From Phycisphaerales bacterium (GTDB lineage Bacteria > Planctomycetota > Phycisphaerae > Phycisphaerales > SM1A02), in contig JAKVBU010000011.1 of assembly GCA_022446885.1 (NCBI GenBank), positions 62,001-126,000 of the forward strand: a stretch of 64,000 bases of DNA, written 5' to 3'. Below, piece after piece: positions 24,648-33,672 of the stretch (position 1 is the first letter of the stretch; each line of letters opens with the position of its first letter). The position numbers and the translations under genes were made by a program. The notes below the pieces were generated by a model. The model did no database searches. It was not told the DNA's origin and saw nothing but the letters and a program-made list of their open reading frames with translations.

Positions 24648-27209
24648 ATGTTGCTGCCTGCCCTTCTCGCGCTGAGTTCGATCGCCGCAACCGTCGACTT
24701 CTCCCAACTGCCGCCGTGGCCCGGCGGCAAGGGCATGGCCGGACCGGCAGCAGGCATCAGCGATGACCATCTGATTGTTGCTGGAGGCGCTAATTTTCCC
24801 CATGCGCCACTCTGGGAGACGGACAAGGTCTGGCACGACGACATCTGGGTGCTGGAGCTCCCTGACGGCGGCTGGTCGAAGCTCGAGACGACCTTGCCCG
24901 AACCACTGGCGTATGCCGTCTCGATCACCCACCCAAAACAAGGACTGATCATCGCTGGCGGCGACGACGGCGAGCAGGCCAGCGCTGGCGTGATGCGACT
25001 TGCGCTGCAGGATGGTGTCCTGACTGTTTCTCACCTCCCTGACATGCCAGCGGCTCGCACCGCCGCGGCGGGCACCCTGATTGGCGACACCCTCTGGATC
25101 TTCGGGGGCCAGTCTGAAATCGGGGCCGAGACGGCCCAGCAGAGCCTTTGGTCATTGAACCTGAAGAAGGAAGATGCCCAGTGGAAGGTGCACCAGCCGC
25201 TGCCGGGCGCGGGCAGGATCCTGCCGGTCGTTGGCGCAAGCACCGGCCAGTTGTTCGTGTTCAGCGGCGCAAGCCTCACCGAGGGGAAACGCACCTACCT
25301 GCAGGATGTCTGGGCTTTCAATCCCAGCAACAACCAGTGGGCACAACTTGACGACATGCCTCGACCGGCTGTCGCTGCCCCCTCGCCAGCCCCGTTGCTG
25401 GGGCACGACATGCTGCTGATCATTGGCGGTGACGACGGCTCGCAGGCCGGGCAGGCAAACACACTCAAAGATGATCACCCGGGGTTCAGCGACGAGTTAC
25501 TGAGTTACTGCACGACCACCGGCATCTGGAGAGGAGAGGGCACATTCCCCAGATCAAACACTGGTACGCCCGGCGATCCGGCAACCAGTGTCTGGCCCAC
25601 GGTGACCGTTCCCGTCGTCCCTTGGCAGGGAGAGTGGATTCTGCCGATGGGCGAAATGCGGCCACGCGTTCGATCGCTCCAGACGCATCGGCTCTCGGTC
25701 GAGATGCCCAGCGGCATGCTGGCGACGCTCGATTGGATCGCCATCGCCCTGTACTTACTCGCGCTGCTGATCATGGGCATCTACTTCGCAGGACGCGAAA
25801 AGGGCACAGATGACTTCTTTCTCGGTGGCCGACGTGTGCCATGGTGGGCGGCGGGCATTTCCATCTTCGCCACCCAACTGAGCGCCATCACCTTCGTCTC
25901 GATTCCGGCCAAGGCCTACAGCACCGACTGGGTGTACTTCATCCAGAGCCTCGGAATTTTCCTGATGGCCCCGGTCGTTGCCTACCTGTTCCTGCCCTTC
26001 TACCGGCGACTTCGACTCACAACGGCCTATGAGTTTCTGGAACGTCGCTTTGGCGTGTCGGTCAGACTGCTGGGCAGCGCTCAGTTCATCCTGAGTCAGA
26101 CCGGCCGTGTCGCAGTGGTGGTGTTCCTGCCGGCGCTTGCGCTGGCTGCGGTCACCGGCATCGACATCATCCTCTGCATCTCTTTGATGGGCCTGCTGTC
26201 GATCGTCTACACGGTGATGGGCGGCATCGAGGTCGTCATCTGGTCGGACGTTCTGCAGACCATCGTGCTCATTGGTGGCGCAATCGTGGCGGCAGGCGTC
26301 ATGCTCACCGGTATTCCTGGAGGCTGGGACGGCTTCATCCAAGAAGCCTCACAGGCGGGCAAGTTTGATCTCATCCACCCGGGCTGGAGCATCGCCGAGC
26401 CGGTGCTCTACGTGGTGCTGCTGGGCTCGATCTTCAACAACATCATTCCCTACACCTCCGATCAGGCTGTGGTGCAGCGCTACCTGACCACCCCTGATGA
26501 GTCCGCTGCCCGCCGTGCCATCTGGACCGGCGGCATTCTCGCCATTCCAGCCAGCGTGCTCTTCTTCGGCCTGGGCACACTGTTGTGGGCCTTCTATCGG
26601 TCCAATCCGGGCGATCTGGAACCGCTCGCCGGGATCGATCAGATTCTGCCCTGGTTTGTCGTGAATGAACTGCCTGCTGGTGTCAGCGGGCTGATCATTG
26701 CCGCCGTTTTCGCTGCAGCCATGAGCAGCATCGACTCGAGCATGAACTCGGTGTCCACCGCATTCACGACAGACTTCTACCGGCGATTCAAGCCGGGCAT
26801 GAACGACGAACAGGCTTTGCGTCTGGCCCGATGGGTCACGGCGATCTTCGGCATCGTGGGCACGGCTGCCGCAATTCTCATTGCCAGCCTCGACGTCAAG
26901 AGCGTGCTTGACTTGTGGTTCAAGGTGTTGGGCCTCTTTGCCAGTGGCCTGTGTGGGCTGTTCTTCTTGGGCATCTTCACCAAACGCCCGGGCACGGCAG
27001 CAGCGATTGCAGGCCTCGTCGTGAGCGCTCTGGTGAACCTTGTCGTGGGCGCATTCACCGACATCAACGGACTCATGATCGCTGGCATTGGTATCGCTGC
27101 CTGCGTCGGCACCGGCGTGGTGGTGGGCCTCTGGTGGCCCTCGACCAAAGATCTCACGGGACTCACGCTGATGTCGATGCCGCCAAGACCAGTGAGCAAG
27201 GCAAGCTAA
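24648..27209 (+). CDS. Kelch mutarotase (NanM-like) fused to Na+:solute symporter
   Basis: A protein of 853 residues. Signal peptide (LLPALLALSSIAAT), then a kelch beta-propeller to about residue 350 with repeated GG...W units (VAGGANFPHAP, IIAGGDDGEQ, WIFGGQSEIG, IIGGDDGSQ), resembling N-acetylneuraminate mutarotase NanM in its cyclically permuted form. From about residue 356 an SSS transporter begins, with about 13 helices (FFLGGRRVPWWAAGISIFATQLSAITF is the SSS signature). Reading is continuous with no frameshift. The propeller would face the periplasm and hand the preferred anomer to the transporter. Divergent from nanA, so sialic acid is the likely cargo. Confidence 0.88.
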   Translation: MLLPALLALSSIAATVDFSQLPPWPGGKGMAGPAAGISDDHLIVAGGANFPHAPLWETDKVWHDDIWVLELPDGGWSKLETTLPEPLAYAVSITHPKQGLIIAGGDDGEQASAGVMRLALQDGVLTVSHLPDMPAARTAAAGTLIGDTLWIFGGQSEIGAETAQQSLWSLNLKKEDAQWKVHQPLPGAGRILPVVGASTGQLFVFSGASLTEGKRTYLQDVWAFNPSNNQWAQLDDMPRPAVAAPSPAPLLGHDMLLIIGGDDGSQAGQANTLKDDHPGFSDELLSYCTTTGIWRGEGTFPRSNTGTPGDPATSVWPTVTVPVVPWQGEWILPMGEMRPRVRSLQTHRLSVEMPSGMLATLDWIAIALYLLALLIMGIYFAGREKGTDDFFLGGRRVPWWAAGISIFATQLSAITFVSIPAKAYSTDWVYFIQSLGIFLMAPVVAYLFLPFYRRLRLTTAYEFLERRFGVSVRLLGSAQFILSQTGRVAVVVFLPALALAAVTGIDIILCISLMGLLSIVYTVMGGIEVVIWSDVLQTIVLIGGAIVAAGVMLTGIPGGWDGFIQEASQAGKFDLIHPGWSIAEPVLYVVLLGSIFNNIIPYTSDQAVVQRYLTTPDESAARRAIWTGGILAIPASVLFFGLGTLLWAFYRSNPGDLEPLAGIDQILPWFVVNELPAGVSGLIIAAVFAAAMSSIDSSMNSVSTAFTTDFYRRFKPGMNDEQALRLARWVTAIFGIVGTAAAILIASLDVKSVLDLWFKVLGLFASGLCGLFFLGIFTKRPGTAAAIAGLVVSALVNLVVGAFTDINGLMIAGIGIAACVGTGVVVGLWWPSTKDLTGLTLMSMPPRPVSKAS

Positions 27210-27226
27210 GCAGCAAGACAGGCTGA

Positions 27227-28591
27227 TCAGCAGGCAAGGCCCGCTGCTCGAGCGACGCGTTGGGCCAGCTCGCTTGCCCCCTGGCGATCACTCGCCTCGG
27301 CGATCAAGCGAGCGATCGGCTCGGTGTTGCTCGGGCGCAGGTGCACCCAACCTTGGTCCAGATCGATGCGTACACCGTCGGAGTCGTCGATCTGTTCCTC
27401 GGCAAATGCCCTCTGCAATCGCTCCAATGCTGGCTCAAGGGCGTCGCGATCAGGCAGCGGTACCTTTTGCTTCACCATGGCGTAGGACGGCAGTTGATCG
27501 ACGAGTTGCGAGAGCGTCGCCTGCTCAGCTGCCATCAGATCCAGCACGAGCGCCATGCCGGACAGCGAGTCTCGCACCCAGGTGACCTCGGGCAAAATGA
27601 CACCACCGTTTCCCTCACCACCGATCAGGGCAGACTGTTCACGCATGGCCTGCGCCACATTGGCCTCGCCGACAGCCGTCCGAACAACGGTGGATCCGAA
27701 CCGCTGAGCAACATCGTCGATCATCCGGCTGGTCGACAGATTCGCCGCAGCGACGCCGGGCCGATCTCGCAGCACGGCCCAAGCAGCCAATGCAAGCGTG
27801 TATTCCTCGCCGATGTACCGCCCCTGTTCATCGAGTAGCGCGAGGCGATCTGCATCGGGGTCCTGCACGAACCCTACGGCGGCGCCGGCCTGGACAACCT
27901 TCGGCCCCACTTGAGCGAGGTTCTCCGCCGTTGGTTCAGGTGAGCGCGGGAAGGCTCCATCTGGCTCTGCTTCCAAATGCACGAGATCACAGCCCATCGC
28001 TTCAAGCAGTCTGCGCCCTGCCGGGCCCCCAGCACCTCGAACCGAGTCCAGCAGCACACGCGGCGCTGCACTCGCCACTCGCATTGGAGGGATGCGCCCC
28101 AGCACCTTGGCCACGTGCGTGTCGTTGGCACGACCCTCGAAGGGCACGTCTTCGGTGACTTGAGCATCGATGCCCTCGGGGCCACCGGCGTTGTATCGCT
28201 CGACAATCGACCCGGCCAGATCCGCCGGTGGCGCTGTGCCTCGGTGATCCAGAAGTTTGACGCCGTTCCACTGACCGGGATTGTGCGATGCGGTGATCAG
28301 CACGCCACCGGCAGCCTGCAGAGCGCCGATGACCACACCCGCGGTCGGGGTGGCGACGATGCCGAGGTCCACCACGCGGCAGCCAATACTCGTCAAGGCT
28401 GACGCGGCAGCAGCCCCGAGCGCCGCCCCGCTGGGACGAGAGTCTCGACCAATCACGACCAGTGGATCACTGTGCTCGGCCTTGAGTCGCTCCCCCCAAC
28501 AGGCAGCCAGCCGAGCGGCAACCTGCGGTGTCATGGTGGACCCAACAATGCCCCGGCAGCCGGAAATGCCCAGCATGAATGGATCGCTCAC
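27227..28591 (-). CDS. Phosphohexomutase (PGM/PMM/GlmM superfamily)
   Basis: A mutase of 454 residues. The four active-site loops are in order: TASHNPGQWNG with the phosphoserine, DPDADRLAL metal loop, GEGNGGVILP sugar loop, and RPSNTEPIARL phosphate loop. Near the N-terminus FGISGCRGIVG-type sequence begins the fold. The sugar loop GEGNGG differs from the GEQSGH of GlmM, so phosphomannomutase/phosphoglucomutase or a mixed activity is likelier. GTG 28591 overlaps the PTPS-like stop (GTGA). It ends 17 bases from the convergent symporter gene. Confidence 0.92.
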   Translation of the reverse strand: MSDPFMLGISGCRGIVGSTMTPQVAARLAACWGERLKAEHSDPLVVIGRDSRPSGAALGAAAASALTSIGCRVVDLGIVATPTAGVVIGALQAAGGVLITASHNPGQWNGVKLLDHRGTAPPADLAGSIVERYNAGGPEGIDAQVTEDVPFEGRANDTHVAKVLGRIPPMRVASAAPRVLLDSVRGAGGPAGRRLLEAMGCDLVHLEAEPDGAFPRSPEPTAENLAQVGPKVVQAGAAVGFVQDPDADRLALLDEQGRYIGEEYTLALAAWAVLRDRPGVAAANLSTSRMIDDVAQRFGSTVVRTAVGEANVAQAMREQSALIGGEGNGGVILPEVTWVRDSLSGMALVLDLMAAEQATLSQLVDQLPSYAMVKQKVPLPDRDALEPALERLQRAFAEEQIDDSDGVRIDLDQGWVHLRPSNTEPIARLIAEASDRQGASELAQRVARAAGLAC

Positions 28592-28998
28592 GAATCGGCT
28601 CCCGAAGTTGACTCATCTGTGTGCAGTGTCTTGGTGCAGAAGGCTTCGCACCCCGGCGCTTCGGTCACGGCAGCCTCGATCCGCGTGATTGCCGAACCTG
28701 CTCCGTCAGCCATGCCCTCTGCAATGAACTGGGCCACATGTTCCGCCGTGGGATTGACCTTGTCGAAAGGTGGCGTGGCATTCAGATCAGCATCGTGGAA
28801 GGGCTTGATCAGGCGGTCAAGCTGTTGTTCCAGCACATGAAAGTCGCACAGCAGCCCTTCGCTGTCGAGCGTCGGGCCCGACACTTGTACGCGAATGCGC
28901 CAGTCGTGCTCATGTGGCGTCTCAAGTTCGCCGGCGATGACGATGGCATGAGTGGCTCGCACTCGTCGCTCAACCTGAAGGCGGTACATCCCGCCCAT
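28588..28998 (-). CDS. PTPS/QueD-like protein lacking the catalytic cysteine
   Basis: A protein of 136 residues in the 6-pyruvoyl-tetrahydropterin synthase fold, with the zinc ligands THA near residue 17 and HEHDW near 29-33, the NPTAEHVAQF segment and the EAP strand near the C-terminus. The nucleophilic Cys that lies four residues before HGH in QueD is Leu here, and the usual DH of the DHxxLN motif reads HD. So a normal 6-carboxytetrahydropterin synthase reaction is doubtful. No queC, queE or folE is nearby. Either a divergent pterin enzyme or a retired one. Coupled to the mutase by overlap. Confidence 0.75.
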   Translation of the reverse strand: MGGMYRLQVERRVRATHAIVIAGELETPHEHDWRIRVQVSGPTLDSEGLLCDFHVLEQQLDRLIKPFHDADLNATPPFDKVNPTAEHVAQFIAEGMADGAGSAITRIEAAVTEAPGCEAFCTKTLHTDESTSGADS

Positions 28999-29016
28999 TG
29001 TAGATCCCCGGGCGGC

Positions 29017-29577
29017 TCAGCGACCTTCCCACGCCGCGATCCGGGGGCGAGCTGATCCTGTGAACCGGAGGGGTGGCGTCTGATCGCCTTCCAGATCGAG
29101 ACCGGTCACGAGTTCTGGTTCGACCACCAGGTCCATGGTGGCGTTCATGAGCCATCGCCCGTCATGAAAGTCGAGCCGAAACGGCTGCAATGTGCCCCCG
29201 GAGTCCAATGCCTGCGTCACGCCCTCGAGCAAGGCATGGGTGCCGTCTGTGCCTGTCCAAGTCAATTCCGAGGTTGTGGCGTCCCAGGCCAGCGTGACCC
29301 AGTCGCCCTCGGGCATCTGAATGGCAAGACAGTCGCTCTCGATTGAGGTCTCGGAAGGGCTGGAGGGAAGCGGGCCGAAATCCACGCCGCCTCGGACCAT
29401 CGCCTGCAGACGTTCGATGATGATTCGGCCTTGCACCCCAGCCGAAACCTGCTCCGCTGATGCACGATACGCCCTGAATCCCATGTCGAGCGCGACCATC
29501 ACAGCGATCATCAACAGTGCAGCGAGCACCAATGAAATGAGCAGTTCAATGAGACTGAATCCACGTGTTCGCCTCAC
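29017..29577 (-). CDS. Pseudopilin with N-methylation motif (PilW/GspJ-like)
   Basis: A protein of 186 residues. The N-terminus is a short basic leader, then GFSLIELLISLVLAALLM, the type IV prepilin cleavage site and hydrophobic helix with Glu at position 5. GTG 29577 overlaps the PilX-like stop (GTGA) and gives a 5-residue leader (MRRTRG), better than upstream starts in the other gene. The size and the lack of a second motif suggest a minor pseudopilin of the GspJ/PilW class. It is the last gene of the secretion/pilus operon. Confidence 0.85.
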   Translation of the reverse strand: MRRTRGFSLIELLISLVLAALLMIAVMVALDMGFRAYRASAEQVSAGVQGRIIIERLQAMVRGGVDFGPLPSSPSETSIESDCLAIQMPEGDWVTLAWDATTSELTWTGTDGTHALLEGVTQALDSGGTLQPFRLDFHDGRWLMNATMDLVVEPELVTGLDLEGDQTPPLRFTGSARPRIAAWEGR

Positions 29578-31913
29578 AGCGACCCGCCCTCCATGTATGA
29601 ACTCGGATCGGCAGCGCACTGGATTGGCCAGGGAATGCCGTCGGGCAACTGGGCATCGGCGTCGTAGCGAAGTCGAATGTGCCCGTAGCCATTGAATTGT
29701 GGATCGGATGGATCCACACCCTCGCCGTCTCCATCATCATCACTGAAGTACCCGATGGTGGTGTTGAAGGCATCTGGCGTTCCGCCGTACCAAAGCGGCC
29801 CTTGCTCGGACTCGGGCCGGAATGTCATGAGCAGTGTGCCGTGGACATCCGCAGAACCGCGCACATCCATGATGCCACTCACGATCGTGCCTGTGAGTTG
29901 CACATGGGCGTTGCCGTTGTCAAATGGACCAACATCGACAGACCAGCCCGGCAACATCATCGTGCTCTTGGCGAGTTCCTCGCGATCGCTCTCGGAGATT
30001 CCGTACAAGCTCATTCGCAAGATGCCGCCGTCGGGCTGGGCCAGCAGGTCGGGATCGTCAGGATCAATGAAGATCCGGGTGTCTCCAGTGAGTTGCACCT
30101 TGTTGCGCCAGTGCGTGTACTGCAGAGGTCGTTCCCCGGCAATCGAACCGAGAAACGTGCAAGATTCGAATCGAATGTTGTTGGACTCAGCCTTCGTGTC
30201 CGTGGGCAGTGCAGGGAACCCCGGCGCCTCGGGAAGTTCCTCGAATCGCTCCTGAATCACACCGCCTTGGCCGTACTCCCGTGATCCCAGGTAGTTCCAA
30301 TTGGGATTGGTGCACTGTTCCTCTGTGTCGATCCAGGTCACGCCCAGGAATGTGCAGTCTTCGAACAAGGCGTTTGTTCCACGCGGAATGACGACATTCG
30401 TGAACTGCATGTTGCGGTAGACGGGCCGGTCATAGAGGTCATACGCGCCGATGCTTCCGAATGGCACGGTCTCCGGGTCGGTTGTCTCCCCGCTCCACCC
30501 ACCATTGGATGCCACTTGAGCGCTGAACGAAGGTGAGGCTGCGGCAGTTGACTCGAACCAAGTAGTCGAGTTGGAGAACATGTCGTTCGTGATCTCGACC
30601 ATGTGGGGGGAACCCACGTTGAAGGTGGCGGCGACATCGAGAGCGCCGGGATCAACAGGCCCCTGCACGGTCGTTTGCCACGGACCGCCGCGGGCTGACT
30701 CCCAGTCGTTGCCATCTACGGCAAAGCTCAGTTCACCCTTGATCTTGGCGTATTGATCCAGTGCGTCGATTCGACCGTCATTCCAACCTGCTGCTGTATC
30801 GAGCGCGTCGATGACACCATCGTCGTTTCGATCCGGACGAGCCCCGTCAAGCAGCGTCCCCAACTGCGGGTCGTCGGTGAACTCCTCCGGCAGGGCACCA
30901 TGACCGGCGAGAAATGCCAGATCCTGATCATGCACAACGGTTCCATCACCATCGGCGTCGTAGAACGTCAGGAAGATGTCGAGATCGTCCACGTAGCCAT
31001 CACCGTTTCTGTCTGTCAACCCGCCTCCTGTCAAACCATTGGATTCCGTCGGGTGATCTGGACGCAGGCGATTGTCGCCATCTACGTCGTACGCCAGAAT
31101 CTGTGCCTGCAGGTTGTTCAGAACGATGTCCATCGCAATGTTCACATCGCTGAAGTCCGACAGCACAACCAGCGGATCACCATGCGTGGCCGTGAGTTCC
31201 CCCGGCAGCGTTCCGTAGAACGTGCCGACCGGGCCATCAATTGTGACGTTCTTGCCAATCATGATCCGCGTGGGACTGAGGAGCGCGAACTCGATCTTCT
31301 TCTCCAGATCAAATCGCATGGTCAATGTTCGAACGATGTCCCGCTCGTGTCCCTGACTGGTCACCAGTACAGCATCGTCTTGCCACTCGTATCGAAGACG
31401 GAACCAAGGTGCATCGCCCCCACCATGCAATGGAATGCCCGGTGATCGCATCCATGCTTCAGCGCCGTTCAGTTCCAGAGACACCGGGGTGCCATCATCC
31501 AGCACAAGCCCATGATCATCTGCGTGCTCGTGTGCATCGTGAACGGCATGCAGTAGACCTGTCCCGCTCGGAGACGAGACGGTGTAGCCTTGAGGGCCTG
31601 ACACCAAAACAGTGCCGTCGGAGGGCGTCCAGGTGCCATCCCACAGGCGAGCCCCGAACCCGCCTGATGTGGTGCCACGTTCGATGATGTACCTGGCTGC
31701 TTCCAGCCGAAGTCGCCGCGCGGCGTAGTGCAGGCCGCTCTCTGCCGCACTGATTGCCCGTGACACAGACACAGCGCTCTCGGCCGTTCGAACATTGCCA
31801 TCCGCAACGACGGCCATGGCTGTGACCACTGATGCAAAGAGCACCAGGAACATCATGGCAAGCACGCTCGTGATGCCTCTTCGACGCCAGCTACGGGATT
31901 GTTGATTCACCAT
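29574..31913 (-). CDS. Large PilX-like minor pilin with EF-hand-type calcium loops
   Basis: A protein of 779 residues, far longer than the usual 150-250 residue PilX. The N-terminus (RRRGITSVLAMMFLVLFASVV, then RTAESAVSVSRAISAAESGLHYA) is the PilX_N pattern. Residues about 270-380 hold several calcium-type loops DxDxDG (DVDGDNRLRPD, DRNGDGYVDD, DADGDGTVVHD, DRNDDGVIDALD), followed by long beta-rich segments with NNIRFESCTFLG-like turns. It may be a pilus-tip adhesin or a surface protein exported by the system. It overlaps both neighbours by 4 and 7 bases. Confidence 0.8.
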   Translation of the reverse strand: MVNQQSRSWRRRGITSVLAMMFLVLFASVVTAMAVVADGNVRTAESAVSVSRAISAAESGLHYAARRLRLEAARYIIERGTTSGGFGARLWDGTWTPSDGTVLVSGPQGYTVSSPSGTGLLHAVHDAHEHADDHGLVLDDGTPVSLELNGAEAWMRSPGIPLHGGGDAPWFRLRYEWQDDAVLVTSQGHERDIVRTLTMRFDLEKKIEFALLSPTRIMIGKNVTIDGPVGTFYGTLPGELTATHGDPLVVLSDFSDVNIAMDIVLNNLQAQILAYDVDGDNRLRPDHPTESNGLTGGGLTDRNGDGYVDDLDIFLTFYDADGDGTVVHDQDLAFLAGHGALPEEFTDDPQLGTLLDGARPDRNDDGVIDALDTAAGWNDGRIDALDQYAKIKGELSFAVDGNDWESARGGPWQTTVQGPVDPGALDVAATFNVGSPHMVEITNDMFSNSTTWFESTAAASPSFSAQVASNGGWSGETTDPETVPFGSIGAYDLYDRPVYRNMQFTNVVIPRGTNALFEDCTFLGVTWIDTEEQCTNPNWNYLGSREYGQGGVIQERFEELPEAPGFPALPTDTKAESNNIRFESCTFLGSIAGERPLQYTHWRNKVQLTGDTRIFIDPDDPDLLAQPDGGILRMSLYGISESDREELAKSTMMLPGWSVDVGPFDNGNAHVQLTGTIVSGIMDVRGSADVHGTLLMTFRPESEQGPLWYGGTPDAFNTTIGYFSDDDGDGEGVDPSDPQFNGYGHIRLRYDADAQLPDGIPWPIQCAADPSSYMEGGSL

Positions 31914-32434
31914 GACTGCACCCAGGTCACAGACGTGACCAGTTCTGGAGCCTCGCCCGGACCAGGCGGAGCCGACACATCGACCCGTACTCGAAGCACA
32001 TCAGTTGCTCCGGCAGGTACGACCACTGAGAGATCGCCGGGGTCCACCGGCTCGACCGTGACCTCCTGTCGCCACCCATCCATGTCTGGAATCACGTTGC
32101 CACCGCCGTCGATGGGCCCCGTGGCTCCCTCAAACACACATCCGTCAAAATCGTCGATGTCGTCGAAGTCGGCGACAATCGTCTCTCCCGGTTCGAGGCC
32201 CCACCACGCTGTCCCGGTAACAGGATCCCATGGGGCCAGATTGAAGCATCGCTCGCGAATCTCATTGCCCAGACGAGCGGCACGCGCCGCACGCTCACCC
32301 CACCGGTTTTGCCGATGGACCGTTTCCTGAACGAGCACCATCGCCAGCACGCCCGTGCCCACAATGACAACCGCCAATGCCGTCTCGACAAGTGTGAATC
32401 CTCGTCGGGGCAGTCTGTTTCCTGTGTGCTTCAT
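31907..32434 (-). CDS. Pseudopilin (PilV/GspI-like)
   Basis: A protein of 175 residues. The prepilin motif is RRGFTLVETALAVVIVGTGVLAMV, Glu at position 5 after the cleavage Gly, the VIVGTGVLA tail being typical of PilV/GspI. The rest is a globular domain with two cysteines that could form a disulfide. Start ATG 32434 overlaps the gspF stop by ATGA. Confidence 0.87.
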   Translation of the reverse strand: MKHTGNRLPRRGFTLVETALAVVIVGTGVLAMVLVQETVHRQNRWGERAARAARLGNEIRERCFNLAPWDPVTGTAWWGLEPGETIVADFDDIDDFDGCVFEGATGPIDGGGNVIPDMDGWRQEVTVEPVDPGDLSVVVPAGATDVLRVRVDVSAPPGPGEAPELVTSVTWVQSW

Positions 32435-33660
32435 CCGCTGACGATCGAACTCATCTTGAAGATGGGAAGAATGATGGCCATTGCGATAAATCCCACGAGC
32501 GATCCCATGGCGACGATGAGAATCGGCTCGATCATGCTGGTCATGGTCTTGATGGCGTCCTTGAGCACGCGGAGGTAGTACTCGGCGATTTCCTCGAGTA
32601 CTTCGCCCAAACGGCCAGACTCTTCACCGGCCCCAACCATTTGGACGACACTTCGGGGCAGCAGCGATGTGTGTTCCAACTCGTCATTGATCCGTCGTCC
32701 CTCACGAACCGAGCGGCCCACTTTCCGCCAGAGTCGCTTGTAGTGCGAATTCCCAGAGATGTCACCCGTGACATCGAGTGAGTCGAGCACCGGCACACCG
32801 GCATTGAGCAGTTCGCCCATGGTCTGCAATGAACGACTCACATACAGCGCCCTGAACATCGGGCCAAAGAGCGGCACTCGGAGCCTGAACTTGTCCCACC
32901 AGAGCCGACCGGGCGTTGTCTTGATGAAACCGAGAAACGAGATCCCGCCCATGCAGGCCCCGATCAAAGGCACCCACCAGTTGGACACCATCCAATCGGA
33001 GAGGCCCATGAGGAAGAGTGTCGGCCCAGGCAGCACGTCCTCCTTCCCGTCGAACACCATCGCAAATCGCGGCAGCACGAAGGTGAGCAGGAACACGGTT
33101 ACCGAAACGGCCATGATCGCGATCACACCCGGATAGATGCTGGCACCCACCACCATCTTTCGAGTTTCAAGCTGCTGCTGCAGGAAAGCCGCGATGCGGT
33201 CCAGCATTCGGCCGAATGCACCGGACATCTCAGATGCCTTCACCATGTTCACATAGAGCGGATTGAATTGCCGCGGATGCGCACTGAGCGCCTCGGAGAA
33301 CGACTTGCCACTTTCGACATCAGCACGAATCTGCTCGAGAATCCCCTTGAATCGCGCATTGCTCGTCTGCTCGGCAATCCCCTCCAACGCCTGCCGGAGA
33401 TTGATTCCTGCACGGATCATCACCGCCAATTGGGTGGTGAAGTCGAGGATGTCCTTTCGAGTGGGGCCACTGCCGGCATTGAGCACCTCCCAGACACGTT
33501 GCCAATTGACTCGTGCCGAGATGGGTACGGGCACAAGACGCAGCACATGCTGTCCCTGTTCACGAAGCGTGGCTGCGGCAGCTGACGCACTTTGGGCGGT
33601 CAGTTCGCCGCCTTCAATGCGGCCTGACTCGAGGCGAGCCTGATAGCGATAGACGGGCAT
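32431..33660 (-). CDS. Type II secretion/type IV pilus platform protein (GspF/PilC)
   Basis: An inner-membrane protein of 409 residues. Two GspF domains: residues about 70-195 and 270-400, each with the KASEMSG...LDRIA or GAGEESGRLGEVLEEIAEYY helix pair. Three membrane helices (near 170-190, 220-240, 375-400) fit the family. It is the scaffold on which the pilus ATPases act. It lies 12 bases after pilT. No ATPase of the assembly (PilB/GspE) type is in the window. Confidence 0.93.
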   Translation of the reverse strand: MPVYRYQARLESGRIEGGELTAQSASAAAATLREQGQHVLRLVPVPISARVNWQRVWEVLNAGSGPTRKDILDFTTQLAVMIRAGINLRQALEGIAEQTSNARFKGILEQIRADVESGKSFSEALSAHPRQFNPLYVNMVKASEMSGAFGRMLDRIAAFLQQQLETRKMVVGASIYPGVIAIMAVSVTVFLLTFVLPRFAMVFDGKEDVLPGPTLFLMGLSDWMVSNWWVPLIGACMGGISFLGFIKTTPGRLWWDKFRLRVPLFGPMFRALYVSRSLQTMGELLNAGVPVLDSLDVTGDISGNSHYKRLWRKVGRSVREGRRINDELEHTSLLPRSVVQMVGAGEESGRLGEVLEEIAEYYLRVLKDAIKTMTSMIEPILIVAMGSLVGFIAMAIILPIFKMSSIVSG

Positions 33661-33672
33661 GGGTCCATTTCC

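Noticed and set aside
24648-27209. Kelch and symporter parts as two genes joined by error
   Set aside because: The frame is continuous with no stop, ribosome site or overlap between the two parts.
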